Assembly (NCBI GenBank): GCA_017441265.1
Contig: JAFRYE010000012.1
Location: 1 to 56,387 of the forward strand
From: Lachnospiraceae bacterium
Lineage (GTDB): Bacteria; Bacillota; Clostridia; Lachnospirales; Lachnospiraceae
Reading direction: 5' to 3'
Length of the DNA stretch: 56,387 nucleotides
Below are positions 34,501 through 42,016 of this stretch, piece by piece. The first letter of the stretch is position 1. Each line of letters starts with the position of its first letter. The position numbers and the translations under genes were made by a program. Under the pieces are notes generated by a model. The model was not told the origin of the DNA, ran no database searches, and saw nothing but the letters and a program-made list of their open reading frames with translations.

Positions 34501-37224
34501 GTGCTGCAGAATTACATCGTCGTGTATGAGTCGGGCGAGTTCACGATCATGCCGGCTACTGTGACGATCACGGCCGACGCCAAGTCGAAAGTTTACGGCG
34601 AGGACGATCCGGAACTCACGGCGACGGTAACGGGTCTTAAGAACGGCGACACCGAGTCGGCGTTGAAGTATTCGATCTCCCGCGCCGAGGGTGAGAATGT
34701 CGGCGAGTACGCGATCACACCGTCCGGCGAGGAGACTCAGGGCAACTATGTTGTGGAGTATACGGCAGACAATCTTACGATCGCTCCGCTCACGGGAGTT
34801 ACGGTGACGATCACCGGTAAATCGAGCACGGTGATCTACGACGGAACCGAGCACAGCGTGGAAGGCTACGCTGTTTCGATCTCCGACCCGCTGTATACGG
34901 TTGACGATTTCGCATTTTCCGGCACGGCAGCGGTTACGGCTTCGGATGCCGGAACGACGGCGATGGGACTTACGCCGCAGCAGTTTACGAATACAAATGA
35001 TAATTTCGCGGATGTTACGTTCGTTGTGACGGACGGTACGCTCACGATCGTTCGCGGCTCCGTGACGGTTACGGTCGACGCGAAGACGAAAGTCTACGGC
35101 GACAACGATCCGGGGTACACCGTGACGATCACGGGACTTGCGGACGGCGATACCGAATCGTCGATCAACTACAGCATCGTGCGTGAGACCGGCGAGAATG
35201 TCGGTGCTTACAAGATTACCGCAAGCGGCGATGCCGTACAGGGCAACTACGACGTGACCTTCGTTTCGGCGCTTCTGACGATCACGAAGGCGACGGTTAC
35301 GATCAGCGCGGTGGATACGAAGAAAGAGTACGCCGAGGAGGATCCGGAGCTCATGGTTGAGTTCGAAGGTCTTGTGGCCGGCGACGGCCCGGATGCGATC
35401 GCGTTCAAGATCGAGCGCGAGGCCGGTGAGAATGTCGGTGTTTACACGATCTTGGTGACTGCCGAGACGGACCAGGGCAACTACAACGTCATTACCAAGA
35501 ACGCCGCATTCACGATCGGATCGTACGACGGCATTATCGTCTCGATCGGAGGACACAGCGACATCGTGACGTACGACGGCAAGGAGCACGTTGTGACGGG
35601 CTATGACGTGGCAAGCTCCGATCCGCTGTTCACGGCGGATGATATCGCTTTTAGCGGTACCGCGGAGATGAAGGCTGTCAACGCCGGTGAGACGGCGATG
35701 GGCCTTTCGGAAAATGATTTTACGAATACCAATCCGAACTTCTCGGATGTTAAGTTTATCGTTTCGGACGGCTTGCTGATTATCAACCGCGCAGGTGCGA
35801 CGGTGACGGCGACCGCAACGGAGAAGACCTACGGCGAGAGCGATCCGGAATTCACGGCGACCACGGACGGCCTGTTCGGCGACGATACGGTTTCGTACAC
35901 GTTGAGCCGCGAGGCGGGTGAAGACGCCGGAACGTACAAGGTAACGCCGGAAGGCGAGGAGATCCAGGGCAACTATGTTGTCTACTATGTGGCCGGCGAG
36001 TTCAAGATCAATCCCAGAAGCATTACCGTAACGGCGGATGATCTGAGCAAGGTTTACGGCGATGAGGATCCGGAACTCACGGTAACCATCGAGGGAATGG
36101 CAGGTGAAGTGACCACGACGCTCGAGGAGGTGGCTAAGGCAATCCGCAGCCTGGCTTCCGCAGGCATCGCGGACCTGATGCTTCTAATCCCGGGTACGAT
36201 GCGTCCGTTCGGATTCAGATCCGCATCGGTGAAGAACTACAAGGCAACGGACGGCAAAGACACGATCCGCTATTCGGTGGAGCGCACCGGCGGCGAGGAT
36301 GTCGGAACATACTCCGTGACGGTCAGCGGAGATCAGATGCAGGGCAATTATCAGGTAGAGTTTGTCAGCGGTACATTTACCGTTGAGCGCCGCGACGTTA
36401 CGGTTACGGCGGAGAACCTCACGAAGACGTACGGGGACTCCGATCCGGAACTCACGGTGAAGGTCGACGGGCTTGTCGGCGATGACAAACTGGAATATAC
36501 GGTGAAGCGCGAGGCCGGCGAGAACGTCGGTACGTACAAGGTGACCGTGAGCGGCCCTGCAACGCAGGGCAACTACAATGTCACATTTGTCGAAGGAACT
36601 TTCGCGGTCAACTCTTCGTCCGACATGACGCTGATCGACGTGACACCGAAGACGGTGGTTTACGACGGTTCCGGGCACGGCCCGATCATCGAGGCGTCGG
36701 TGACGGACGGCACCGTGGTGGAATACAGTACGGACGGCGGTAAGACCTGGATGACGCAGGCTCCCGTTATGAGCAACGTCGGCACTTACGATGTTCTGGT
36801 TCGCGCTACGAACGACAACTTCACGACGGCGCAGATCTCGGCCACGGTTACGATCGAGCCGAAGGAAGTCACCGTGAAGGTTACGGACGAGAAGAAGTAC
36901 GTCGGTGACGAGGATCCGAAGTGGACAGTAGAAGTTGACGGAGTGATCGCTCCCGAAACGTTGACGTTCACGGTTGAGCGTGTTGAAGGTGAGACTGCCG
37001 GTGAGTACGCCGTGACGGTGTCCGGAGAGGAACTCCAGGGCAATTACAAGGTGACGTATGTGGCCGGTAAGCTGACGATCGTCGAGGAGGAGAACGAGGA
37101 TCCGGAAATCCCGTCCCCGAAGACGGACGACATGAGAATGTACGTTTTCCTGATGGCGTTGATCCTTTCGGCAATAACTGCGTATGCGGCTGCAAGAAAG
37201 CGCCGTGAAGAGGCTGCAGAGTAA
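31549..37224 (+). CDS. Large MBG-domain repeat surface protein, 1891 aa
   Basis: Residues 1-45 are a signal peptide (basic start, hydrophobic VLIALCLILT). About 46-340 form a non-repeated domain with two similar halves (YYRL segments near 63 and 209). From about 430, twelve MBG-type repeats follow, each with a T-K-YGD-DP start and a GNY-V end. Interleaved are about five copies of a second domain (ITG-YDG-EH-GY, then FTNTN). The tail PSPKTDD, a hydrophobic stretch and RKRREE resemble a cell-wall sorting signal with Asp in place of Gly. GGAGGG precedes ATG 31549. It is probably a long wall-linked stalk or adhesin. Confidence 0.85.
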   Translation: MRDRKIGRRIVAVLIALCLILTEGHLSEIGKVFEGMSSGMKAVAAGANWGTDYLYYFAKIGGTYYRLSRGSIATAKTVGQYLAENNITITGHTYEIPTGEYEILETFDFSSFVINLNGKKYVCGFEALKANPQGYDGYYTYTADVVNAVKNKIGGTSGMWGLYGGVEQYSVPNTTDSFHQDFLVTLYDCFEQPLFGFLEIGTEENYYRLHKQTILAKDVTKVSMGHILNPETFTYACIPETYDFSHFENNTKYNVTRDGITYVYRPDDYVPTVEEAMNGTFQPYYTIAELGVSAETRMHKHPEWYGEDAGWLDGTAEEWNASQDTTAYHWNFRATLHSYPMVRIVANSGSAVYDGTEQSLTGYKVYLGDDETGELEVQFKKVSASGSGTARGEYDVTVTGTKVGATVETQDGQKFTVKAIETGTLTVGNPTVTVTATDATKEYGDADPATFGWTASGLLDGDDESVLTVTVSREEGEDAGDYVLTPSGDAVQNGYNVVYETGTFTITKATVTVKPDNKTKSFGDPDPILTASVSGLKNNDAASVISYTLSRVVGENVGSYAITASGAAVQGNYNVTFAEGTFEIVPQGNIVVVAITGKNGTLTYNGSAQTFSGYEVVSISNPLYKEEDIVYSGAAEASGKNVGEYDMGLDESMFSNTNPNFTNVRFDVVDGSLTIKAAEITVTADDASKTYGAGDPELTATVTGLQGNDSADDIQYDVTREDGSNVGTYTITPSGDEVQGNYIVKYATGTFTINPRGGITVTITGHTGTETYDGQEHSVSGYDIAISDRIYSVDYVAFNGTDSVSAKDSGVWPMRLSATDFENTNGNFTDVNFVINDGALTILQAKATVTADEATKVYGEDDPELTATVTGVIEGDDISLIVYTLARKEGNEVGEYTITPSGEKSQGNYDVQFETGVFTIEHATLTVKADDLTKEYGDADPEYTATLTGLQYDDTEESIDFRYNIGREEGENAGSYELQVFGAEVLQNYIVVYESGEFTIMPATVTITADAKSKVYGEDDPELTATVTGLKNGDTESALKYSISRAEGENVGEYAITPSGEETQGNYVVEYTADNLTIAPLTGVTVTITGKSSTVIYDGTEHSVEGYAVSISDPLYTVDDFAFSGTAAVTASDAGTTAMGLTPQQFTNTNDNFADVTFVVTDGTLTIVRGSVTVTVDAKTKVYGDNDPGYTVTITGLADGDTESSINYSIVRETGENVGAYKITASGDAVQGNYDVTFVSALLTITKATVTISAVDTKKEYAEEDPELMVEFEGLVAGDGPDAIAFKIEREAGENVGVYTILVTAETDQGNYNVITKNAAFTIGSYDGIIVSIGGHSDIVTYDGKEHVVTGYDVASSDPLFTADDIAFSGTAEMKAVNAGETAMGLSENDFTNTNPNFSDVKFIVSDGLLIINRAGATVTATATEKTYGESDPEFTATTDGLFGDDTVSYTLSREAGEDAGTYKVTPEGEEIQGNYVVYYVAGEFKINPRSITVTADDLSKVYGDEDPELTVTIEGMAGEVTTTLEEVAKAIRSLASAGIADLMLLIPGTMRPFGFRSASVKNYKATDGKDTIRYSVERTGGEDVGTYSVTVSGDQMQGNYQVEFVSGTFTVERRDVTVTAENLTKTYGDSDPELTVKVDGLVGDDKLEYTVKREAGENVGTYKVTVSGPATQGNYNVTFVEGTFAVNSSSDMTLIDVTPKTVVYDGSGHGPIIEASVTDGTVVEYSTDGGKTWMTQAPVMSNVGTYDVLVRATNDNFTTAQISATVTIEPKEVTVKVTDEKKYVGDEDPKWTVEVDGVIAPETLTFTVERVEGETAGEYAVTVSGEELQGNYKVTYVAGKLTIVEEENEDPEIPSPKTDDMRMYVFLMALILSAITAYAAARKRREEAAE
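32835..37080 (+). repeat. MBG tandem-repeat coding region
   Basis: Twelve repeats of about 70 residues with two-domain alternation, about 4.2 kb in all. Repeat ten carries an extra segment of about 45 residues (36091-36240), absent from the others. Repeats are diverged in sequence, so this is old domain expansion rather than recent slippage. Confidence 0.75.
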
Positions 37225-37238
37225 TTGAAGTATAACGG

Positions 37239-37265
37239 AACGCGGCAGCGATGAGCTGCCGCGTT
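37239..37265 (+). other. 11-bp hairpin after the surface-protein gene
   Basis: AACGCGGCAGC (37239-37249) and GCTGCCGCGTT (37255-37265) pair exactly with a 5-base loop. Only two T follow, so it may be a partial terminator or a 3'-end stabiliser that lets downstream genes be transcribed at lower levels. Confidence 0.6.
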
Positions 37266-37278
37266 GTGGAGGAAGGCC

Positions 37279-37419
37279 ATGATTGATTTTGATGAAGAGC
37301 TGAAGAAGTATGTACCCAGCATGGAGATCAGCGAGGCGGAGGAAGCGGTGATGAGCCGTGAGATCACGGACGCTGCCGATGTGATCGAGAAGATCCTGCA
37401 GGAGAAGAAGGAACTGTAA
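37279..37419 (+). CDS. Small acidic helical protein, 46 aa
   Basis: GGAGGAAGG (37268-37276) stands directly before ATG 37279. The 46 residues are almost entirely charged and helix-forming (DFDEELKKYVPSMEISEAEE, then EKILQEKK). No membrane span or cysteine. The ribosome site is strong and it lies 24 bases before the TPR gene, so it is probably a real co-transcribed small gene. Function unknown. Confidence 0.6.
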   Translation: MIDFDEELKKYVPSMEISEAEEAVMSREITDAADVIEKILQEKKEL

Positions 37420-37443
37420 TCCGGCCGTGCTTGGGAGGTACAT

Positions 37444-38880
37444 ATGATCTGTCCGAAATGCGGCGCGAACATGATCCAGGCCAAAGGGGTCTGCGCCAAA
37501 TGCGGTTACGACATCGAAGTCAACCGCCAAACCAGGAAGTATTCCTGCTATTTCTACAACCGGGCGCTCGAGTGCGCGAACAACCGCGATCTCTCCGGTG
37601 CCGCCGAGTTGTTGCAGCGAGCGCTCAAAGTCAGCAAGAAGAACGTTGACGCCCGCAACCTGCTGGGCCTTGTGTACTACGAGATGGGCGATCCGATCTC
37701 CGCGATCCAGGAGTGGATCATCAGCAAGAGCTTTCTCGAGGAAAATAACCCCGCAGTCCGCTATCTGGAGACGCTCCACGCCAATCCCGCCAAACTCGAC
37801 AATCTGAACCTGGCGATCCGCAAATACAACGGGGCTGTGGACGCAGTTGCCCACGACGGCGACGATCTGGCAATCCTGCAGTTAAAGAAGGCTGTGAGCC
37901 TCAATCCGAATTACATCCGAGCCTGGCAGATGCTGGCGCTCATTTACATGAAGTACGGCCAGATGGACAAGGCGAGGGCCTGCCTGCGCAAGACGCTGGC
38001 GATCGACGCAACCAACACCGTGTCCAACCGGTATCTTCGCGAGATCCGAGCGATGAACCGTGCGAACCGCAGGATCCGTATCTCGGAGACGGAGCCGGAG
38101 GATTCGGAAAATGAAGTCGTCACCACAAAGACCTACGCCTCGTACCTCGAGGAGCAGGATCATATCGACTACCGGGCTTTGATCTCGTTGCTGGTGGGCA
38201 TCTTCATCGGGATCATGGTCGTGTATTTCCTGGTGGTGCCGGGCGTGAAGACCGGCATGCGCGAGGAGTTCAAGCAGGGCACGCAGGCCGAGTACGCGGA
38301 GCAGATGTCGCAGTATCTGGCCGAGATCGACAAACTGGAGAAGGAGACGCAGTCGCTCCGCAACAAGATCGATCTGCAGGAGGCGGACCTCGAGGCGAGC
38401 ACCACGGAGCTCGAGGATCTGCGAAACAAGGCCGGCGGCATCAACATGTTCAACATGACCGCCTACTATCTGAAACTCAAGAGCGGCGGCGAGGCGACGA
38501 AGGATGAGCTCTTCATCCTGCAGAAGCGGATCCGCGCGGTTTCGGAGGAGGAGTTGAAGAACGCCTCGGCGAAGCAGATCTACGACCGCGTTCTGGCCGA
38601 TTTTCCGGATGTTCTGACCGTCACGATGACGAGCTCCGAACTGTACGAGCACGGTAAGGCGTTGTACGACAAGGAGCAGTATACTGCGGCGCTGGAGTAT
38701 TTTACGTACTCCTACGAGAAGTCCGCGGATAACGAGAAGAATATGTATTACCTAGCGAGAACGTATCATCTGACGAGCAACAAGGAAGCCGCTCTGAAGT
38801 GTTACAATGAGTATCTGGAGCGCTTCCCGGAGGGCGAGTTCCACAAGTCCGTCGAGAGTTACATAAAGCAATTGCAGTAA
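37444..38880 (+). CDS. Zinc-ribbon, TPR and coiled-coil membrane protein
   Basis: A 478-aa protein. Residues 1-22 form a zinc ribbon with Cys3, Cys6, Cys17 and Cys20. TPR-like helices run about 36-200 (SGAAELLQRALKVSKKNVDA is one repeat). One membrane span lies at about 246-265. An outer coiled coil spans about 275-335 (LEKETQSLRNKIDLQEADLE). A further TPR block runs about 370-478 and contains YTAALEYFTYSYEKSADNEK. GGGAGG precedes ATG 37444. This arrangement places TPR domains on both faces of the membrane and suggests a scaffold for an envelope complex, which is inference. Confidence 0.75.
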   Translation: MICPKCGANMIQAKGVCAKCGYDIEVNRQTRKYSCYFYNRALECANNRDLSGAAELLQRALKVSKKNVDARNLLGLVYYEMGDPISAIQEWIISKSFLEENNPAVRYLETLHANPAKLDNLNLAIRKYNGAVDAVAHDGDDLAILQLKKAVSLNPNYIRAWQMLALIYMKYGQMDKARACLRKTLAIDATNTVSNRYLREIRAMNRANRRIRISETEPEDSENEVVTTKTYASYLEEQDHIDYRALISLLVGIFIGIMVVYFLVVPGVKTGMREEFKQGTQAEYAEQMSQYLAEIDKLEKETQSLRNKIDLQEADLEASTTELEDLRNKAGGINMFNMTAYYLKLKSGGEATKDELFILQKRIRAVSEEELKNASAKQIYDRVLADFPDVLTVTMTSSELYEHGKALYDKEQYTAALEYFTYSYEKSADNEKNMYYLARTYHLTSNKEAALKCYNEYLERFPEGEFHKSVESYIKQLQ

Positions 38881-38886
38881 ACAAAT

Positions 38887-38921
38887 ACGCCGGCACGGGG
38901 CGATCCGTACCGGCGTTTCTT
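38887..38921. terminator. Bidirectional terminator between convergent genes
   Basis: ACGCCGGCACGG (38887-38898) pairs with CCGTACCGGCGT (38905-38916) with one mismatch and a 6-base loop, followed by TTCTT on the plus strand. The next gene, on the minus strand, ends at 38938. Confidence 0.7.
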
Positions 38922-38937
38922 ATGTGTTTACGATCGA

Positions 38938-40920
38938 TCAAACCCAGGGGTTGCGCCTGCCGTACATGAGTCGGTTGAGCGCGTAGAGGATCGAGTTGTG
39001 GGATTCGCGGAGCAACACCGGAAGCAGGCTGCTGCATCCGCGGCAGTGCAGACACATCGCTCCGACTTCGGAACCGTCCTCGCGCCTCGTAAAAAACGGA
39101 ATGTGGTCTTTGAAGACGAACTGTTTGAGTTTGCGGCGCTCGTCGAAGACGTACTCGTCCTTCACCAGATTGTCCGGCGTGGTGAGAGCGAAATCCCAGA
39201 CTACACCGTTGTCCACCTCGCAGAGATTACGGTAGCGGAAGGCTTTGTCGTAGCGGGCGACGATCTTGCACCAGGCCGTGAGAAGCACCGTGTCCGTGAT
39301 GCGGGCCGGCTTTCCCTCGCCCTCCTGGCGATGGCATACCGCCTCGAGCCAGGTCGTGTTGGATTGATAGATGTGAAGCACGAAATTCAAAAACTGGCGA
39401 AGCCGCGGGCGCGTCCAGTAGGCGCAATGCGGCGAGATGGTCTCCTCCAAGAATTCCGCGGACGCGGTGCCGGTGCAGGCGAAATCGACGCCGTCCACCG
39501 GGAGATTGCACAGATCCCCGTACACAAGAACATCGCTGTCGCACAAGAAGCAGCGGTCGATGTTCTTCTTCGTCATCAGCCCGTACAGCGCAAAATGCCG
39601 CTCGAAGCAGGCGCGGTCAAAGTCCCGTGTCTCCTCGGGGCCGATGGGTGTGTAGATCTTGCGGAATACGGAGATGTCCTCCTCGTTGAGCGTCGAGCCG
39701 TCGAACCAGTTGGAGACGAAACCGCGGTTGCACTCCGCGCCGATCAGGACCACGTTTTTAAAGCCGCAGGAGCGCCCTGCGCGCTGCAGGGCATCGTAGG
39801 CGTAATCGTCGTCACCGCTGTGACAGAAAACGACGGGACAGGCCTCTGAGAGGTCGCGGTCGAGCACCGGATACACGGCGCGCTCGTTTGCGGAAAATGT
39901 CAGGAACAGCAAAAGCGGATAGCATCCGGAGATCAGCCGAAGCGTGGGCATCGGATCGGTGGCCGTAAAGCAGAGACTGAACAAAAAGCCGATCAGGACG
40001 ATGAGCACGTCGGTCTGCAGGCGGTCTTCGCTGCGGATCGGCATTTTCCAATTGATCTGCAGGATGCGGCGGATGCGGCGGAGCATCAGCACCACCGTGG
40101 CGAGCTGCGCGGCCGCGAAGATCCACAGGATGAGGTCGAACTTGAGAAACACTTCGACCGGAACGAGGATCCGCAGGAAAATGACGGCCGTGTCGGCGAG
40201 GTAGTACGCCACATGACCCATGTAGTTCTCGTCCGGGAAGAGCCGGCGATACGTTGCGGCGGAGTCGATGGCGGGATGATACTCATAGATCCGCGAGATC
40301 AGGCCGGTCTGGTAGAGAAGACAGAAGACAAGCACGCACACCGTGCAGAGGCGGATGGCGTGCAGATCGTTTCGCTGCCACAGGCGCGAGATCAGATAGA
40401 TCGGAATGATGACCGCGGCTGCGGGCGAGACCAAAACGGCGTAGACCGCCACCGTGAGGCTCGCAAGCGTGTAGCGGAGCGGCACGCGGCGGATACGCAA
40501 AGACGCCAGCACAAGCGTGGAAAATAAAACCGTCAGCAGCAGACCCGAGGGCTGCAGCACGAACAGGATATCGATTCCGAAGAAGGTTGCGTAGACCAGA
40601 AACGCGACGCGGCGGCGAATGCCGGCGACCGCGACGGCGCAGAGGTACAGAACGGCCGAGAGAATGAGACCTCCGATAAAGTAGACGGAGTAGCCAAGCG
40701 TCGGAAGCGAGAGAGCGGCAAGTGTATCGTTGAGTTTCGTGTAATCCTCTGTCATGGACCGGAACACACCGAGATCATGAAGCTTCGAATAGAAGACGAG
40801 ATAAAACAGGACGCCGCAGACGAGAAGCTTGCAGAGTGCGACAATAAGAATTCGCCGGTTGCCGGCGAAAAATGCGCGAAGCTTTGCAAAATGCGATTGT
40901 CCGTCGGCTGCCTGATTCAT
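38938..40920 (-). CDS. Polytopic membrane protein with a glycosyltransferase-like C-terminal domain
   Basis: A 660-aa protein. Residues 25-340 contain about ten hydrophobic spans. Residues 360-660 form a soluble domain with LCDSDVLVYGDLCNLP near 473, a DxD-like metal site, plus WTRPRLRQFLNFVLHIY and a CLHCRGCSS cluster near the end. The combination suggests a membrane-bound sugar transferase. The soluble part resembles no single family that I can name. The gene has its own TTTACA-17-TAAAAT promoter at 40952-40980. Envelope polysaccharide assembly is a reasonable but unproven role. Confidence 0.65.
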   Translation of the reverse strand: MNQAADGQSHFAKLRAFFAGNRRILIVALCKLLVCGVLFYLVFYSKLHDLGVFRSMTEDYTKLNDTLAALSLPTLGYSVYFIGGLILSAVLYLCAVAVAGIRRRVAFLVYATFFGIDILFVLQPSGLLLTVLFSTLVLASLRIRRVPLRYTLASLTVAVYAVLVSPAAAVIIPIYLISRLWQRNDLHAIRLCTVCVLVFCLLYQTGLISRIYEYHPAIDSAATYRRLFPDENYMGHVAYYLADTAVIFLRILVPVEVFLKFDLILWIFAAAQLATVVLMLRRIRRILQINWKMPIRSEDRLQTDVLIVLIGFLFSLCFTATDPMPTLRLISGCYPLLLFLTFSANERAVYPVLDRDLSEACPVVFCHSGDDDYAYDALQRAGRSCGFKNVVLIGAECNRGFVSNWFDGSTLNEEDISVFRKIYTPIGPEETRDFDRACFERHFALYGLMTKKNIDRCFLCDSDVLVYGDLCNLPVDGVDFACTGTASAEFLEETISPHCAYWTRPRLRQFLNFVLHIYQSNTTWLEAVCHRQEGEGKPARITDTVLLTAWCKIVARYDKAFRYRNLCEVDNGVVWDFALTTPDNLVKDEYVFDERRKLKQFVFKDHIPFFTRREDGSEVGAMCLHCRGCSSLLPVLLRESHNSILYALNRLMYGRRNPWV

Positions 40921-40951
40921 GGGTGCTCCTCAAAAATACGATGCTTTTGCT

Positions 40952-40980
40952 ATTTTACCCTGTTTCCCGCATTTTGTAAA
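40952..40980 (-). promoter_or_regulatory. Sigma-A promoter for the membrane glycosyltransferase-like gene
   Basis: On the minus strand, TTTACA (40975-40980) and TAAAAT (40952-40957) have an exact 17-base spacer, about 30 bases before the start codon. Confidence 0.75.
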
Positions 40981-41010
40981 GGCTTTCGGGGGTGAGTGTG
41001 AAAGCAGGAA

Positions 41011-41039
41011 TTGCATTTTCCGGACGCGTGTGATATAAT
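41011..41039 (+). promoter_or_regulatory. Sigma-A promoter overlapping a CATTTTCCG repeat
   Basis: TTGCAT (41011-41016) and TATAAT (41034-41039) are separated by 17 bases. The -35 and the start of the spacer make up TTGCATTTTCCG, a copy of the dispersed repeat. The same 12 bases occur at the clpB promoter. Confidence 0.85.
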
Positions 41040-41098
41040 CAAGACACTACTTCTGCCGACACGGTGTTTTTGCGCCGGCGGCGTGGACTGAGGTACGC

Positions 41099-41482
41099 AT
41101 GAGAGAGGGAATGAGGAGAAGTGCACACAGAAGATTTCTTTTGGTGTCTGCGACTGCGTGGATGCTTATCTTACTTGCGGCTTTCTGCCTCAGAACATCG
41201 GTTGCCTGTGCGGCACCCGGAATGCCTGCGGTAATCTCTGCGGAGAATGACACATGGGAGAACGGTTCGTCGAATACGACTTCGGAGCCGGTGACGGAGA
41301 AGCCCGCGAAGACGAATACGTCGGAGAGCGGTGAAGACCGTGAGAAGGACATCGAAAAGAAGAAGCATCTCGCGGCCGAGCAGTACGCCCTCGGAGTGAT
41401 CCTTGCGGGAAGCATCACGATCGGAATCCTGATCGTCATGTACTTCTATTGGTCGAAGCGAGCGAACACCCGCGACCGATAA
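41099..41482 (+). CDS. Small exported protein with two membrane segments
   Basis: A 127-aa protein. Residues 12-38 look like a signal peptide or first span (FLLVSATAWMLILLAAFCLRT, then ACAAPG). Residues 45-90 are acidic and Ser/Thr-rich. A second span is near 96-117 (LGVILAGSITIGILIVMYFYW), followed by a short basic tail. It resembles a surface-exposed, C-terminally anchored protein without a sorting motif. Its strong promoter is at 41011-41039. Function unknown; ATG 41111 is an alternative start. Confidence 0.6.
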   Translation: MREGMRRSAHRRFLLVSATAWMLILLAAFCLRTSVACAAPGMPAVISAENDTWENGSSNTTSEPVTEKPAKTNTSESGEDREKDIEKKKHLAAEQYALGVILAGSITIGILIVMYFYWSKRANTRDR

Positions 41483-41509
41483 GAACGGAATACGGAATGC
41501 GACATTTGA

Positions 41510-41533
41510 GGACGCCCCAAGGCGTCCTTTTTT
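41510..41533 (+). terminator. Intrinsic terminator
   Basis: GGACGCC (41510-41516) pairs exactly with GGCGTCC (41521-41527) with a 4-base loop, then six T. It ends the small exported-protein transcript. Confidence 0.85.
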
Positions 41534-41552
41534 GTGCCGGAAAAAGCGAAAT

Positions 41553-41676
41553 AAAAAGGGAACTGCTACCGCCAGGCTCTCGTGAAAGCCCATCGGTAGC
41601 AGTCCCCTGCGCGTAATATAAAGAGGAAAAGAAAACCTTCAAAATTCATGCGATCCGTGTCCGAATCGCTCCTTTA
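41553..41676 (-). ncRNA. Candidate small RNA, about 125 nt
   Basis: On the minus strand a perfect TTGCAT-17-TATAAT promoter (41683-41711) is followed, about 70 bases after the expected start, by a strong terminator. In it, GGGACTGCTACCG pairs with CGGTAGCAGTTCCC (a 13-bp stem with one bulge, 41558-41606) and runs into TTTTT (41553-41557). An inner GGCT/AGCC stem extends the hairpin. No reading frame with a credible ribosome site lies between them. This suggests an independent small RNA of about 125 bases. I do not recognise an Rfam family. A 68-codon frame across it lacks a good start. Confidence 0.55.
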
Positions 41677-41682
41677 GAAAGC

Positions 41683-41711
41683 ATTATAGCAAAGGAAAAC
41701 GTGTAATGCAA
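41683..41711 (-). promoter_or_regulatory. Promoter of the candidate small RNA
   Basis: On the minus strand TTGCAT (41706-41711) and TATAAT (41683-41688) have an exact 17-base spacer. No coding gene follows within its range. Confidence 0.75.
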
Positions 41712-41722
41712 ATACAAAATTC

Positions 41723-41751
41723 TTGACATTTTTTACTTGTTTGAGCATTAT
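41723..41751 (+). promoter_or_regulatory. Possible antisense promoter
   Basis: TTGACA (41723-41728) and CATTAT (41746-41751) have a 17-base spacer. A CATTTTCCG repeat starts near the expected transcription start (41757). A transcript would run antisense to the DUF6472 and PBP genes. The -10 is poor in its first base. Confidence 0.35.
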
Positions 41752-41773
41752 TTTTACATTTTCCGAAAAAAGC

Positions 41774-41995
41774 CTACATCTGCTTGCGAACAACGAGATA
41801 TTCGTCGCCGTTTCGGAAAAACGGACACGCGAAAGTTTTTCCCTGCAGAAAATGAACCATTTCATCTTCGTCGAGATCTTTGCTGCAGGTGTAGCATTCG
41901 TAGTCTTCGTCGTACTCGTAGTACAGACAGTAATCGCAGTTGGTCGGTCCGGACGACTTCGCGGAAGCCGCCCGGCCGTTTTTGTTCTGTGTCAT
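41774..41995 (-). CDS. DUF6472 family cysteine-rich small protein
   Basis: A 73-aa protein with the pattern CDYCLYYEYDEDYECYTC near residues 20-37, acidic residues DLDEDEM, and CPFFRNGDEYLVVRKQM at the end. This matches the small DUF6472 family. Five cysteines (positions near 20, 23, 34, 37 and 57) suggest metal binding. GAGGT precedes the ATG. It lies 21 bases downstream of the PBP gene on the same strand, so it is probably its operon partner. Confidence 0.8.
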   Translation of the reverse strand: MTQNKNGRAASAKSSGPTNCDYCLYYEYDEDYECYTCSKDLDEDEMVHFLQGKTFACPFFRNGDEYLVVRKQM

Positions 41996-42016
41996 GAGAA
42001 ATACCTCATCGGAAAA

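Noticed and set aside
33148-35589. Long minus-strand open frame opposite the MBG gene
   Set aside because: It is the antisense of a clearly real repetitive gene, has no ribosome site and has low-complexity composition; similar antisense frames at 7529-9325, 26535-28394 and 36184-37854 are rejected for the same reason.
32835-37080. CRISPR array or recent tandem DNA duplication
   Set aside because: The periodicity is of diverged 70-residue coding domains in an open frame, not short identical repeats with unique spacers.
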